A stretch of DNA of 64,000 nt from contig NZ_JARUBO010000005.1 of NCBI RefSeq assembly GCF_029626235.1, positions 776,501 to 840,500 of the forward strand. The letters run 5' to 3'. This DNA is from Micromonospora sp. WMMD1120 (GTDB lineage: Bacteria > Actinomycetota > Actinomycetes > Mycobacteriales > Micromonosporaceae). The notes under the pieces were generated by a model. It was not told the origin of the DNA. It worked only from the letters and a program-made list of their open reading frames with translations, and searched no databases. Shown one piece after another: positions 26,646-35,048 of the stretch (position 1 is the stretch's first letter; each line of letters opens with the position of its first letter). A program made the position numbers and the translations under genes.

Positions 26646-28001
26646 GTGCAGGACATCCTCGAAGCGATCATGGCGGCGGAAGAATCGAACGATCCGGATC
26701 GCGAGCTCGCCGGCGTCGCCGGGCTGCCCGTGCCGGAGAGCTACCGGGGCGTGGTGGTCCGCGCCGAGGAGGCCCGGATGTTCGACGGCATGGCCACCCG
26801 GGACAAGGACCCGCGCAAGGCGCTGCACGTGCAGGAGGTGCCGACGCCGGAGCTGGCGCCGGGCGAGGCGCTGGTCGCGGTGATGGCGAGCGCGATCAAC
26901 TACAACACGGTGTGGACCAGCATCTTCGAGCCGGTCAGCACCTTCCGGTTCCTGGAGCGCTACGGCCGGGTGTCCGAGCTGACCCGCCGGCACGACCTGC
27001 CGTACCACGTGGTCGGCTCGGACGCGGCGGGCGTGGTGCTGCGCACCGGCCCCGGGGTGACCCGGTGGGCGCCCGGCGACGAGGTGGTCGCGCACTGCCT
27101 CTCGGTGGAGCTGGAGGACTCGGCCGGGCACGACGACACGATGCTCGACCCGCAGCAGCGGATCTGGGGCTTCGAGACGAACTTCGGTGGGCTGGCCGAG
27201 CTGGCGGTGGTCAAGGCCAACCAGCTGATGCCCAAGCCGCGACACCTGAGCTGGGAGGAGGCGGCGAGCCCGGGGCTGGTTAACTCCACCGCGTACCGGC
27301 AGCTCGTCTCCCACCACGGCGCGAACATGAAGCAGGGCGACGTGGTGCTGATCTGGGGCGCCTCCGGCGGCCTCGGCGGGTACGCCACCCAGATGGCCCT
27401 CAACGGCGGCGCGATCCCCGTCTGCGTGGTCTCCTCGCCGGAGAAGGCCGAGCTGTGCCGGCGGATGGGCGCGGAGCTGGTCATCGACCGGGCCGCGGAG
27501 GGCTTCCGCTTCTGGCGGGACGAGGAGACCCAGGACCCGAACGAGTGGCGGCGCTTCGGTGAGCGGATCCGCGAGCTGACCGGCGGCGAGGACCCGGACA
27601 TCGTCTTCGAGCACCCGGGTCGGGAGACGTTCGGGGCGAGCGTCTACGTGGCCCGGCGCGGCGGCACCGTCGTCACCTGCGCGTCCACGAGCGGTTACCA
27701 GCACCAGTACGACAACCGTTACCTGTGGATGCACCTCAAGCGGATCATCGGCAGCCACTTCGCCAACTACCACGAGGCGTGGCAGGCCAACCGGCTGGTC
27801 GCGCTCGGCAAGGTGCACCCGACGGTGTCCCGCACCTACCCGCTGGAGCAGACCGGTCAGGCGGCGTACGAGGTGCACCGCAACGCCCACCAGGGCAAGG
27901 TCGGCGTACGCTGCCTGGCGCCCGCCGACGGCCTGGGCGTCCGCGACGGGGAGCTGCGCGCCCGACACGAGGACGCCATCAACCGGTTCCGGGGGCACTG
28001 A
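26646..28001 (+). CDS. ccr: Crotonyl-CoA carboxylase/reductase
   Basis: 451 residues from the GTG at 26646, which has ggagg five bases ahead and gives the family length (about 447). In-frame ATG 26571 would add 25 residues without a ribosome site. It is a medium-chain reductase with the NADPH loop WGASGGLGGYATQ. The CO2-binding residues of the family are present: the Asn region INYNTVW, F176 and E177 in GFETNFGG, and H371 in GSHFANYHEAW. So it should reductively carboxylate crotonyl-CoA to ethylmalonyl-CoA rather than merely reduce it. The product feeds the epimerase upstream and meaA at 44 kb, or supplies extender units for polyketides. A regulon operator lies upstream. Confidence 0.93.
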   Translation: MQDILEAIMAAEESNDPDRELAGVAGLPVPESYRGVVVRAEEARMFDGMATRDKDPRKALHVQEVPTPELAPGEALVAVMASAINYNTVWTSIFEPVSTFRFLERYGRVSELTRRHDLPYHVVGSDAAGVVLRTGPGVTRWAPGDEVVAHCLSVELEDSAGHDDTMLDPQQRIWGFETNFGGLAELAVVKANQLMPKPRHLSWEEAASPGLVNSTAYRQLVSHHGANMKQGDVVLIWGASGGLGGYATQMALNGGAIPVCVVSSPEKAELCRRMGAELVIDRAAEGFRFWRDEETQDPNEWRRFGERIRELTGGEDPDIVFEHPGRETFGASVYVARRGGTVVTCASTSGYQHQYDNRYLWMHLKRIIGSHFANYHEAWQANRLVALGKVHPTVSRTYPLEQTGQAAYEVHRNAHQGKVGVRCLAPADGLGVRDGELRARHEDAINRFRGH

Positions 28002-28351
28002 CCCGGGGCCGTCGGCCCGCACCGCGCCGACCGGCGCGGCGAGCCCGCCCGCGGCGCCGGCCGGCGTCGCGCGCCGGCCGGACGGGTGAACGCCGGGTGG
28101 CCAATGCGACGATCGGCGATTGTTCTTCCGCTCTCATTAGCGGAAAGTCCGGGCGGATCGAACAAAGGGTCTCGGGGGTAACCCCGGGACCCTTTTCCGT
28201 GTCACGCTCCGTGGCCTCCCACCCGCCGGGAGCTGCCAAGATCGCCCTTCGCCGGGAGCGCGGCGATCCGGACAGTTGACCATGTAATGAGGGCACGAAA
28301 GCTTCGCACCGCTCTTGCGAAGCACCCTGGGGCGTCTGCCAGTATGTCCCA
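28002..28351. other. ccr-filP intergenic region
   Basis: 350 bases. A small hairpin ttccgct-ctcatt-agcggaa (28126-28145) and the terminator at 28167 close the ccr unit. The AT-richer stretch 28265-28300 (agttgaccatgtaatgag) is the likely filP promoter. No gene seen. Confidence 0.55.
28167..28196 (+). terminator. Rho-independent terminator after ccr
   Basis: gggtctcgggg pairs with ccccgggaccc (one G-U type mismatch) around gtaa, followed by tttt. It is the most classical terminator in the window. Confidence 0.85.
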
Positions 28352-29614
28352 ATGCCCCAGCAGCAGTCCTCCCCTCTCGCGTTCTTCGATAACGCGAACT
28401 CGCAGCCAGATTTCACCGTTGGCCTGCGCGGATACAACACTCACCAGGTCGATGACTTCCTCGGCCGGATGACCGCCGCGCTGACCCAGTCCGAGCAGGC
28501 CCGTGCCGAGGCCGAGCAGCGGATGAACGACGCCCAGCGTCGGCTCCGCCAGGCCGAGCAGCGCATGAGTGCGCTGGAGCAGAAGCTCACCGACACGAAC
28601 AAGCAGCTCGAAGAGAACAGCCGGCCCACGCTCTCCGGCCTCGGCACACGCGTCGAGCAGATCCTCCGGCTTGCCGAGGAGCAGGCCAACGACCACCGCA
28701 ACGAGGCCAAGCGCGAGTCGGAGGGCATCCTCTCCGCCGCCCGCCTCGAGGCGCGTGAGATCACCGACAAGGCCCGCGCCGAGGCGGCGGCCATGAAGGC
28801 CAGCGCCGAGCGTGAGGCGGGCAACCTGCGTACGGCCGCCGAGCGCGAGGCCGCCGAGGTGCGGGTGCAGGCCCGCCGTGAGGCCGACACGCTGCGCGCG
28901 GACGCCGACCGGGAGACCAAGCAGCTGCGCACCGTCACCGCGCACGAGGTGGCCGAGCTGAAGTCGACTGTCGAGCGTGAGGTGGCCACCCTCCGGGCGA
29001 CCGCCGAGCGGGAGATCACCCAGCAGCGGGCGAAGGCCGCCCGTGAGGCCGAGGAGAAGCGCGCCGAGGCGACCAAGCTGCTCACCGACGCACGGGACAA
29101 GCGCGACAAGGACCTCCAGGCCCTCGAGCTCCAGCTGGCCGAGCGCCGGGAGAAGGCCGAGCGCGAGGAGTCCGAGCGGCACGCCGCCCAGGTCGCGCAG
29201 ACCCAGAAGATGGTCAGCGAGGCCGAGCAGCGGGCCCGGGCCGCGCAGGAGCGGGCCAAGGAGATCGAGCAGCGCGCCGAGGCGCGGCGGGTCGAGTCCG
29301 AGCGCAACGCCGCCGAGACTGTGGACAAGGCGAAGGCGCACTCCGAGAAGATGCTCAACGAGGCGAAGGCCGAGTCGCAGCGCCTGCTCACCGAGGCGCG
29401 CACCGAGGCCGAGCTGACCACGCAGGCCGCCCGTCGCGAGGTCGAGGACCTCACCCGGCAGAAGGACGCGGTCACCTCGCAGCTCGGCCAGATGCTCTCC
29501 GGGCTCGCCGGCATCGTGCCGGGGATGCCGGCGCAGGGCGCTCCGGCTGCCAAGCCGGAGGCCAAGAAGACCGACGGCGGTCAGGAGCGGGTGCCCGCGG
29601 AGACCGCCGGCTGA
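28352..29614 (+). CDS. filP: FilP-like coiled-coil cytoskeletal protein
   Basis: 420 residues. A short DivIVA-like start (LRGYNTHQVDDFLGRM, near 27-42) is followed by LSGLGTRVEQILRLAEEQA near residue 97, the signature I associate with FilP. The rest, to about 385, is uninterrupted coiled coil rich in Ala, Glu and Arg, then a disordered end. FilP forms filaments that stiffen hyphal tips in Streptomyces and works with Scy and DivIVA; related proteins are sometimes mis-annotated as cellulose-binding. The next gene is a Scy-like protein, and mce, thiolase and meaB lie upstream, an order also known from streptomycetes. The ribosome site is weak. Confidence 0.8.
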   Translation: MPQQQSSPLAFFDNANSQPDFTVGLRGYNTHQVDDFLGRMTAALTQSEQARAEAEQRMNDAQRRLRQAEQRMSALEQKLTDTNKQLEENSRPTLSGLGTRVEQILRLAEEQANDHRNEAKRESEGILSAARLEAREITDKARAEAAAMKASAEREAGNLRTAAEREAAEVRVQARREADTLRADADRETKQLRTVTAHEVAELKSTVEREVATLRATAEREITQQRAKAAREAEEKRAEATKLLTDARDKRDKDLQALELQLAERREKAEREESERHAAQVAQTQKMVSEAEQRARAAQERAKEIEQRAEARRVESERNAAETVDKAKAHSEKMLNEAKAESQRLLTEARTEAELTTQAARREVEDLTRQKDAVTSQLGQMLSGLAGIVPGMPAQGAPAAKPEAKKTDGGQERVPAETAG

Positions 29615-29640
29615 CGCGAGGCGTCAGGCCGGGGCATCGA

Positions 29641-29682
29641 CGGCGCGAGGTGACACCGGGTAACCGGTGACACCTCGCGCCG
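29641..29682 (+). terminator. 19-bp hairpin between filP and scy
   Basis: 29641-29659 pairs with 29664-29682 with one mismatch around gtaa. It would separate the two coiled-coil genes into distinct transcripts or act as an attenuator. Confidence 0.7.
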
Positions 29683-29791
29683 TATGCGTTTCCCAGCCCG
29701 TGGTCTCGCTCGGTAACAGTGCGGTGAAGTAGCTCCCACATGGCCCGTCCGTATCGCCCCAGCAGGGCCCGTTGCGTGTGAGGATGGGGGC

Positions 29792-31912
29792 ATGTCGCAC
29801 GGCGAGGAACTGTTCGCTCTCGGCGGGGACGTGACGACGGAGCCCAGCTTCGAGTCCGCTCTGCGGGGGTACGAGAAAAAACAGGTCGACAGGTATGTTG
29901 CGCGTGCCGAGCACGAGATCGCGACCCTCGCCGCCGAACGGGAACAGGCGTACACGCAGATCCACAAGCTCGCCGGCCAGGTCGAGGTGCTGCAACGCGA
30001 CCTGACCCAGGTGCGCAAGCAGATGAACGTGGTCGACCGGGCCTCGTTCCGGCACCTCGGCCCCCGGGTCGAGTCGATCCTGACGCTCGCCGAGGAGCAG
30101 GCCGAGCAGATCATCGCCGAGGCCAACAACGAGATCGAGGCGCGCCGCGCCGCAGCCGAACACATCGTCGAGGAGGCCCGCGAGCAGGCCGACCGGGCGC
30201 TGAAGGACTTCGAGATCGCCCTCGCCGCACGGCGCAGCGAGGAGGAACGGCACACCGCCGCCCGCCGGGCCGAGGCGGACGCGGCCCTCCAGACGGCCAA
30301 GAGCGAGGCGGCGCAGCTCCGCAAGGCGGCGCAGGACGCGTTGGCGAAGGCCCAGCAGGAGGCCACCCAGCTACGCGACACCGCGAAGGAGATCCACGCC
30401 CGCGCCCAGCAGGAGGCCACCAAGCTGCGCGAGACGGCCCGCGAGACGCTGGCCAACGCCCGGCAGGAGGCGAGCGATCTCCGCGACGCCGCCAAGGAGG
30501 TGCACGCCAAGGCGCTCCAGGAGGCCAAGCGGCTCACCGACACCGCGACCGAGGCCGGACGGGCCACGCACGCCAAGGCGCAGCAGGAGGCCAAGCAGAT
30601 CATCGACGACGCGTCGATGGCGGGGCGGGCCACCAGGGCCAAGGCGCAGCAGGAGGCCGAGCGGCTGACCACGCAGGCTTCCGAGTCGGCCAAGCGCAGC
30701 CGCGCCGAGACCGAGGCGTACGTGCAGCGGATGCGCACCGAGACCGAGGCGTACGTGCAGCAGACGCGGGCGCAGACCCAGCAGGAGCTGGGGGCCTGGC
30801 GGGCCGGGGTGGAGCAGGAGGTCAACTCCCGCCGGGAGGCGGCCGACCGGGAGCTGGCCCAGCGGCGCTCCACCGCCGAGCAGGAGTTCGCCAAGCGTCG
30901 CGACGAGCTGGACAAGCAGCACGCGTCGCGTCAGCAGGAGTTGGAGTCCACGTTCACCGGCCGCCAGCAGGAGCTGGAGTCGGGGTTCACCACCCGGCGC
31001 GACGAGCTGGAGGCGGAATACTCCAGCCGCCGGGACCAGCTCGAAACCGAGTACACGACCCGCAAGAACGAGATCGAGCAGGGCGCGGCCGGCGTCCGCG
31101 AGGCGGCCGAGCGGGACGCGGCGGCGCTGCGTCAGCGCGCCGAGACCGAGGCCGCCGAGTTGCTGAGCCGGGCCGAGACCGAGGCCGCCGACAAGCGCCG
31201 CAAGGCCGACGAGCACGTGGCGGCGTCCCGGCGGCAGTTCGAGGAGTACGCGGCCACCACCCAGCAGCACCTGGCCACCACCCAACAGCACCTGGCGGCC
31301 ACTCAGCAGGAGGCGGCGGCGGGCCGGCAGCAGTTGGCCCAGGTGATGCTGGAGATCGCCCAGGCCCAGCAGCAGCTCGCGGACCTGCGGCAGGAGACCT
31401 GGAAGGCCCGGCAGGAGTCCGACGAGCTGCAGCGGCAGATGTCCGAGCTGCGGTTGCAGAGCGTGGCCGGCCCGATCGACGGCCCCACCGCCCCGGCCGG
31501 GAGCGACGGTGCGAGCGGCGCCCCGGTGGGCGTCGACGCCCGCTCGACTGCGGGCACCGGCACGAAGGTCGATCCCACCGACACCCCGCAGCCGACCACC
31601 GCGACCGCCGACGACACCAGGCAACCGGTCGCCGCCGCCGACGACACCAGGCAACCGGTCACCGCGACCGCCGACGACGCCGGGCAGCCGACGGCCCGTC
31701 CGGTGGCCGAGCCGGTCACCACAGTGGACGGCAGCACGGCGAGCGCCGGGGTGGACGGCGAGCCCACGGTTGCCGCCGTGCCAGGCGAGGGTGGCCGGGG
31801 CGCCAAGCCCACCAAGATCACCAGCACCGGCGAGAACGGCAAACGGCCGACCAAGCCCACCACCGACGAGCGCAGCGCCAAGCCGAGCAAGATCACCCTC
31901 GACAAGGACTGA
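29792..31912 (+). CDS. scy: Scy-like coiled-coil polarity protein
   Basis: 706 residues. It has a DivIVA-like N-terminus (FESALRGYEKKQVDRYVAR) and FRHLGPRVESILTLAEEQA near 88, parallel to filP. Coiled coil runs to about 575, with heptad and 17-18-residue repeats such as AKAQQEAxxLRDTAKE and RRDELEAEYSS. The last 130 residues are disordered with short TADDTRQPV repeats and Lys-rich PTKITST motifs. Scy organises polar growth in Streptomyces, where it is about 1300 residues; this one is half that. Identification rests on coiled-coil pattern and adjacency to filP, so treat the symbol as probable. Confidence 0.72.
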   Translation: MSHGEELFALGGDVTTEPSFESALRGYEKKQVDRYVARAEHEIATLAAEREQAYTQIHKLAGQVEVLQRDLTQVRKQMNVVDRASFRHLGPRVESILTLAEEQAEQIIAEANNEIEARRAAAEHIVEEAREQADRALKDFEIALAARRSEEERHTAARRAEADAALQTAKSEAAQLRKAAQDALAKAQQEATQLRDTAKEIHARAQQEATKLRETARETLANARQEASDLRDAAKEVHAKALQEAKRLTDTATEAGRATHAKAQQEAKQIIDDASMAGRATRAKAQQEAERLTTQASESAKRSRAETEAYVQRMRTETEAYVQQTRAQTQQELGAWRAGVEQEVNSRREAADRELAQRRSTAEQEFAKRRDELDKQHASRQQELESTFTGRQQELESGFTTRRDELEAEYSSRRDQLETEYTTRKNEIEQGAAGVREAAERDAAALRQRAETEAAELLSRAETEAADKRRKADEHVAASRRQFEEYAATTQQHLATTQQHLAATQQEAAAGRQQLAQVMLEIAQAQQQLADLRQETWKARQESDELQRQMSELRLQSVAGPIDGPTAPAGSDGASGAPVGVDARSTAGTGTKVDPTDTPQPTTATADDTRQPVAAADDTRQPVTATADDAGQPTARPVAEPVTTVDGSTASAGVDGEPTVAAVPGEGGRGAKPTKITSTGENGKRPTKPTTDERSAKPSKITLDKD

Positions 31913-31932
31913 CGAGGGCGTCCGCCTTCCAG

Positions 31933-31979
31933 GATCTTGGACAGTTTCCGTCATCCGATGACGGGAACTGTCCAAGATC
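31933..31979. terminator. 47-bp near-perfect palindrome after scy
   Basis: gatcttggacagtttccgtcatc and its complement meet with one base between arms (one mismatch). It lies 20 bases after the scy stop. The gatcttg ends recall the nested repeat at 20826, so it may be a dispersed element used as a terminator. Confidence 0.75.
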
Positions 31980-31984
31980 TCCAT

Positions 31985-32150
31985 GTGAGGGGCCGGGGTG
32001 GGTGATCGGGCGGCGGAACGGCCCCCACGTCACGAAGCGTTCGAACAGCTCCCGCAACGCCGTGGGGGTTGAGCCGGTACAGGTCGTACGCCGCCTCGTG
32101 GCGGAACCCGGCCGGCTGGCTGGTCAGCGCCGCCGGGTCCTCGTCGGACT
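31985..32150 (-). pseudogene. Frameshifted C-terminal fragment of an unidentified protein
   Basis: On the minus strand PAALTSQPAGFRHEAAYDLY reads sensibly, then a frame change is needed to reach TALRELFERFVTWGPFRRP. No start or upstream body is present on that side; the sequence runs into the DUF5753 remnant in the other direction. It looks like decayed protein-coding DNA. I do not recognise the parent family. Confidence 0.4.
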
Positions 32151-32189
32151 CCGCCCTGAGCCGCGGGCGGGCGCTGCCGGCAGGCCCGC

Positions 32190-32423
32190 GCGCGGGGACC
32201 GGACTGGTCAACGGGGCTGCACGTCGGGCTGTCCGGGCCGTTCAACCTCGCGCGCCGGGCCGACGGTGGTTGGGTGGGGCACATGGAACACCGGATTGAC
32301 GGTCTCGTGGTCGATGGCGACCATGAGGTGGCTACGCTGCTGGCGCGGTGGGAGATCATCAGGAACAGCGCGCTGCCCCGCCGACAGTCGATCGACCTGC
32401 TGAAGGAAGTCGTGACGTCATGA
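32190..32423 (+). pseudogene. C-terminal remnant of a DUF5753 (Scr1-type) XRE regulator
   Basis: The frame GLHVGLSGPFNLARRADGG, then VGHMEHRIDGLVV, ending LPRRQSIDLLKEVVTS, matches the C-terminus of DUF5753 proteins that follow an XRE helix-turn-helix domain. The HTH part and most of the sensor domain are missing. Its TGA overlaps the ATG of the DUF397 gene (atga), the normal arrangement of such pairs, so this is a truncated relic of a once intact pair. Confidence 0.6.
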
Positions 32424-32584
32424 ACCTGACCGGGGCCAGCCGGCGCACGTCCAGTCGCAGCGGCAACGGCGAGTGTGTCGGGGTGGCGGACGATCTGCCC
32501 GGGTTCGTGGGCGTACGGGACAGCAGGGACCCGTCCGGGCCGGTGCTGGTGTTCGCGGCCCCCGCCCGCCGTCGCACGGCCTGA
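32420..32584 (+). CDS. DUF397-family small protein
   Basis: 54 residues: TGASRRTSSRSGNGECVGVA, then LPGFVGVRDSRDPSGPVLVF, the DUF397 pattern. DUF397 proteins normally pair with an upstream XRE/DUF5753 regulator, as in BldB/WhiJ-like systems of actinobacteria. The partner here is only a remnant, so this gene is orphaned and may be decaying. It is somewhat shorter than the usual 60-80 residues. Confidence 0.75.
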   Translation: MNLTGASRRTSSRSGNGECVGVADDLPGFVGVRDSRDPSGPVLVFAAPARRRTA

Positions 32585-32598
32585 GTCGGGAGGTCCTG

Positions 32599-33786
32599 GT
32601 GCCGCAGCACGACCCGGCGGGTGACGACCCGGAGACCCGACCGGCGGACGCGCCCGCGAGCCCACCAGCGGAGACGCCGCCGCCGGTGCCGGTGCCCGCG
32701 CCGGGCATCGACCCCGAGGAGCCGCCGGCGGTCCCGTCCGGGAGGTTCGGCACGCCGGGGCGGCCGTTGCGGCGCAGCAGCTTCCTGATCGGCTTCACCG
32801 GCGCTCTGGGCGTGCTGCTGGCGTACACCCTCTATCTGGGGATCCGCAACGCCGGCGGCATCCTCGTGCTGGTGGTGATCGCGCTCTTCCTCGCCGTGGG
32901 TCTCAACCCGGCGGTGGTCCGACTCCACCGCTGGGGCGTGCCGCACGGCCTGGCGGTGGCGGCGGTCGCCCTGACCGTGGTGCTGCTGCTCTGCGGGGGT
33001 GTGGTGGCGCTGGTGCCGCCGATCGTCACCCAGTCGGGACAGTTCATCGAGCAGATCCCGAGCCTGCTGGATGAGCTGCGGCGCAGTTCCACTGTCAACG
33101 ACCTGGTCGAGCGGTACGACGTGGTGGAGCGGGTGCAGGGCGCGGCCAACGCGCAGACCGTCGGTCGGGCGCTCGGCGGGGTGCTGGGCGGCGCGCAACT
33201 CATCTTCGGGACGGTGTTCCGGACGCTCACCGTGCTGGTGCTGACCATCTACTTTCTGGCCTACTTCGACAAGCTGCGCAGCCTCGGCTACTCGTTGGTG
33301 CCCCGGTCCCGGCGGGAGCGGGTGCAGCTGATCGGCGACGAGATCCTGGCCAAGGTGGGCGCGTACATGGTCGGGGCGCTGAGCATCGCGGTGCTGGCCG
33401 GCGCGACCACCTTCGTGTTCGCGCTGATCGTCGGGTTGCCGTACCCGTTCGCGCTGGCCGTGGTGGTCGCCGTGACCGACCTGATCCCGCAGATCGGCGC
33501 GACGCTCGGCGCGGTGATAGTGAGCCTGGTCGGGTTCGCCACCGACCTGCCCACCGGCATCGCCTGCGCGGTCTTCTTCATCGTCTACCAGCAGGTGGAG
33601 AACTACCTGATCTACCCGAAAGTGATGCGGCGCTCGGTGGAGGTCAACGAGGTCGCCGCCCTGCTGGCCGCACTGCTCGGCGTGTCGCTGCTGGGCGTGG
33701 TGGGCGCGCTGATCGCCATCCCGACCGTGGCCGCGCTGCAACTGATCCTGCGCGAGGTGGTGCTGCCCCGCCAGGAGCGCGGCTGA
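32599..33786 (+). CDS. AI-2E/PerM-family membrane transporter
   Basis: 395 residues; GTG at 32599 preceded by gggagg. A Pro-rich cytoplasmic start of about 55 residues leads to eight or so helices. The order is two helices, a third pair (GLAVAAVALTVVLLLCGGVV), a central amphipathic segment (GQFIEQIPSLLDELRR), and a helix bundle ending with the family marks DLIPQIGATLGAV and NYLIYPKVMRRSVEV. Substrates in this family are diverse (autoinducer-2, Na+/H+, small ions), so none can be named. It follows the DUF397 gene by 14 bases and is convergent to the hydrolase gene. Confidence 0.87.
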   Translation: MPQHDPAGDDPETRPADAPASPPAETPPPVPVPAPGIDPEEPPAVPSGRFGTPGRPLRRSSFLIGFTGALGVLLAYTLYLGIRNAGGILVLVVIALFLAVGLNPAVVRLHRWGVPHGLAVAAVALTVVLLLCGGVVALVPPIVTQSGQFIEQIPSLLDELRRSSTVNDLVERYDVVERVQGAANAQTVGRALGGVLGGAQLIFGTVFRTLTVLVLTIYFLAYFDKLRSLGYSLVPRSRRERVQLIGDEILAKVGAYMVGALSIAVLAGATTFVFALIVGLPYPFALAVVVAVTDLIPQIGATLGAVIVSLVGFATDLPTGIACAVFFIVYQQVENYLIYPKVMRRSVEVNEVAALLAALLGVSLLGVVGALIAIPTVAALQLILREVVLPRQERG

Positions 33787-33789
33787 CGG

Positions 33790-34599
33790 TCAGCCGGCGT
33801 CACCGGCGGCCGGGCCGGGGACGGGCGTGTCGGCGAAGGCGGCCACCGTCCGGTCGGCGTACGCGCTGACGTCGCCGGACTCCATCGGACCGTCCCACGT
33901 GGTCGGCAGCGGCACCTCGACGGCCGGGTTGACCCGCCGGACGATCTCGTCGAGCACCCTCTCGGCGTCGCCCACCCAGAGGTGCTTGGCGCCGGAAACC
34001 CCGACCACCTCGGCCTGCGGCACCGCGGCGAACCGCTCCCGCGCCTCGGTGGGGCGCAGGTAGTCGTCGAACTCCGGCACCAGCGCCGTCAACGGCCGAC
34101 CCGAGGCGGCCCAGGTGGCCAGGTCCTCCGGGGCCGAGAAGCGCAGCGGCGGGGAGAGCAGGATCGCCCCGGCGATGGCCGGGTCGCAACCGTACTTCAG
34201 CGCCAGGTCGGTGCCGAACGACCACCCGACGAGCCAGATGTTGGGCAGCTCGGCGAACTCCGCGTACTCGATCGCGGCGGCCACGTCGTACCGCTCCCCC
34301 ACCGCGCCGTCGAACGCGCCCTCGCTGGTGCCGCGCACGCTGCTGGTCCCCCGGGTGTTGAACCGGAGCACGGCCAGGTCGGCCAGCGCGGGCAGCCGCC
34401 AGGCCGCCTTGCGGAAGACGTGACTGTCCATCATCCCGCCGTGGGTCGGCAGCGGGTGCAGGCACACCACCGTGCCGGCCGGCGGCCGGTCGGCCGGCAG
34501 CGCCAGCTCACCGACCAGGCGCAGCCCGTCGGCGGTGTGCAGCTCGATGTCCTCCCGGCGGCCGGGCAGGATCGACGACGCGCGGATCGCTGTGCTCAC
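33790..34599 (-). CDS. Alpha/beta hydrolase (dienelactone-hydrolase-like)
   Basis: 269 residues from a GTG with ggag ahead. The fold shows AGTVVCLHPLPTHGG, the nucleophile elbow VGWSFGTDLALKYG, and the closing His in SGAKHLWVGDAERVLDEI. The serine esterase triad therefore looks complete. The conserved LHPLPTHGGMMDSHVFR and FNTRG stretches are typical of the actinobacterial CDF-like esterase subgroup with no fixed substrate. The adjacent zinc-ribbon gene lies upstream on the same strand. Confidence 0.82.
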   Translation of the reverse strand: MSTAIRASSILPGRREDIELHTADGLRLVGELALPADRPPAGTVVCLHPLPTHGGMMDSHVFRKAAWRLPALADLAVLRFNTRGTSSVRGTSEGAFDGAVGERYDVAAAIEYAEFAELPNIWLVGWSFGTDLALKYGCDPAIAGAILLSPPLRFSAPEDLATWAASGRPLTALVPEFDDYLRPTEARERFAAVPQAEVVGVSGAKHLWVGDAERVLDEIVRRVNPAVEVPLPTTWDGPMESGDVSAYADRTVAAFADTPVPGPAAGDAG

Positions 34600-34678
34600 C
34601 GCTCCAGTCTGTCGCGAAGTCGGCGTCGCCGCCCGCCCGGGCACGAACAGGGTGATCCAGGTCGCCCCGGGCAGGCGC

Positions 34679-35002
34679 TCAGTACCGCGGCGCGCCCCGG
34701 CCGCGGCGCACCGCCGGGCCCCGCCGCTCCCGGGCACGCCAGCAGCCGCTGTGCCAGTGCCGCCGGTCGGTCAGGTCACCGAGGCCGTCCGCCGGCCAGG
34801 CCACCAGGTGCGCCACCCCGGGCCGGATCTCCTGGTCGCAGCCGGGACACCGGTACGTCTTGACCGACGCGCCCGCGCCGATCCCCCGCACCTGCCACGC
34901 GCCGTAGGTCCACTGCTGCACCGAGGCGACGCCCTGACGGACCCGATCGGCGTCCAGGTTGGCGTTGTCGTCCCGGCGAGGGCGATTGCGACGGGGGCTC
35001 AC
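34679..35002 (-). CDS. Conserved actinobacterial zinc-ribbon-like small protein
   Basis: 107 residues from GTG 35002. A basic N-terminus (SPRRNRPRRDD) precedes YRCPGCDQEIRPGVAHLVAW and later RRHWHSGCWRARERR, giving CxxC plus His and Cys that could bind one zinc. Homologues in streptomycetes are often labelled ATP/GTP-binding protein, but no P-loop is visible. Its role is unknown. It lies between the hydrolase and the sigma-factor unit, all on the minus strand. Confidence 0.75.
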   Translation of the reverse strand: MSPRRNRPRRDDNANLDADRVRQGVASVQQWTYGAWQVRGIGAGASVKTYRCPGCDQEIRPGVAHLVAWPADGLGDLTDRRHWHSGCWRARERRGPAVRRGRGAPRY

Positions 35003-35048
35003 AGTCACCAAGCGTACGGTCCTGCGGCCGGGACGCCCCCAGCGGCGG

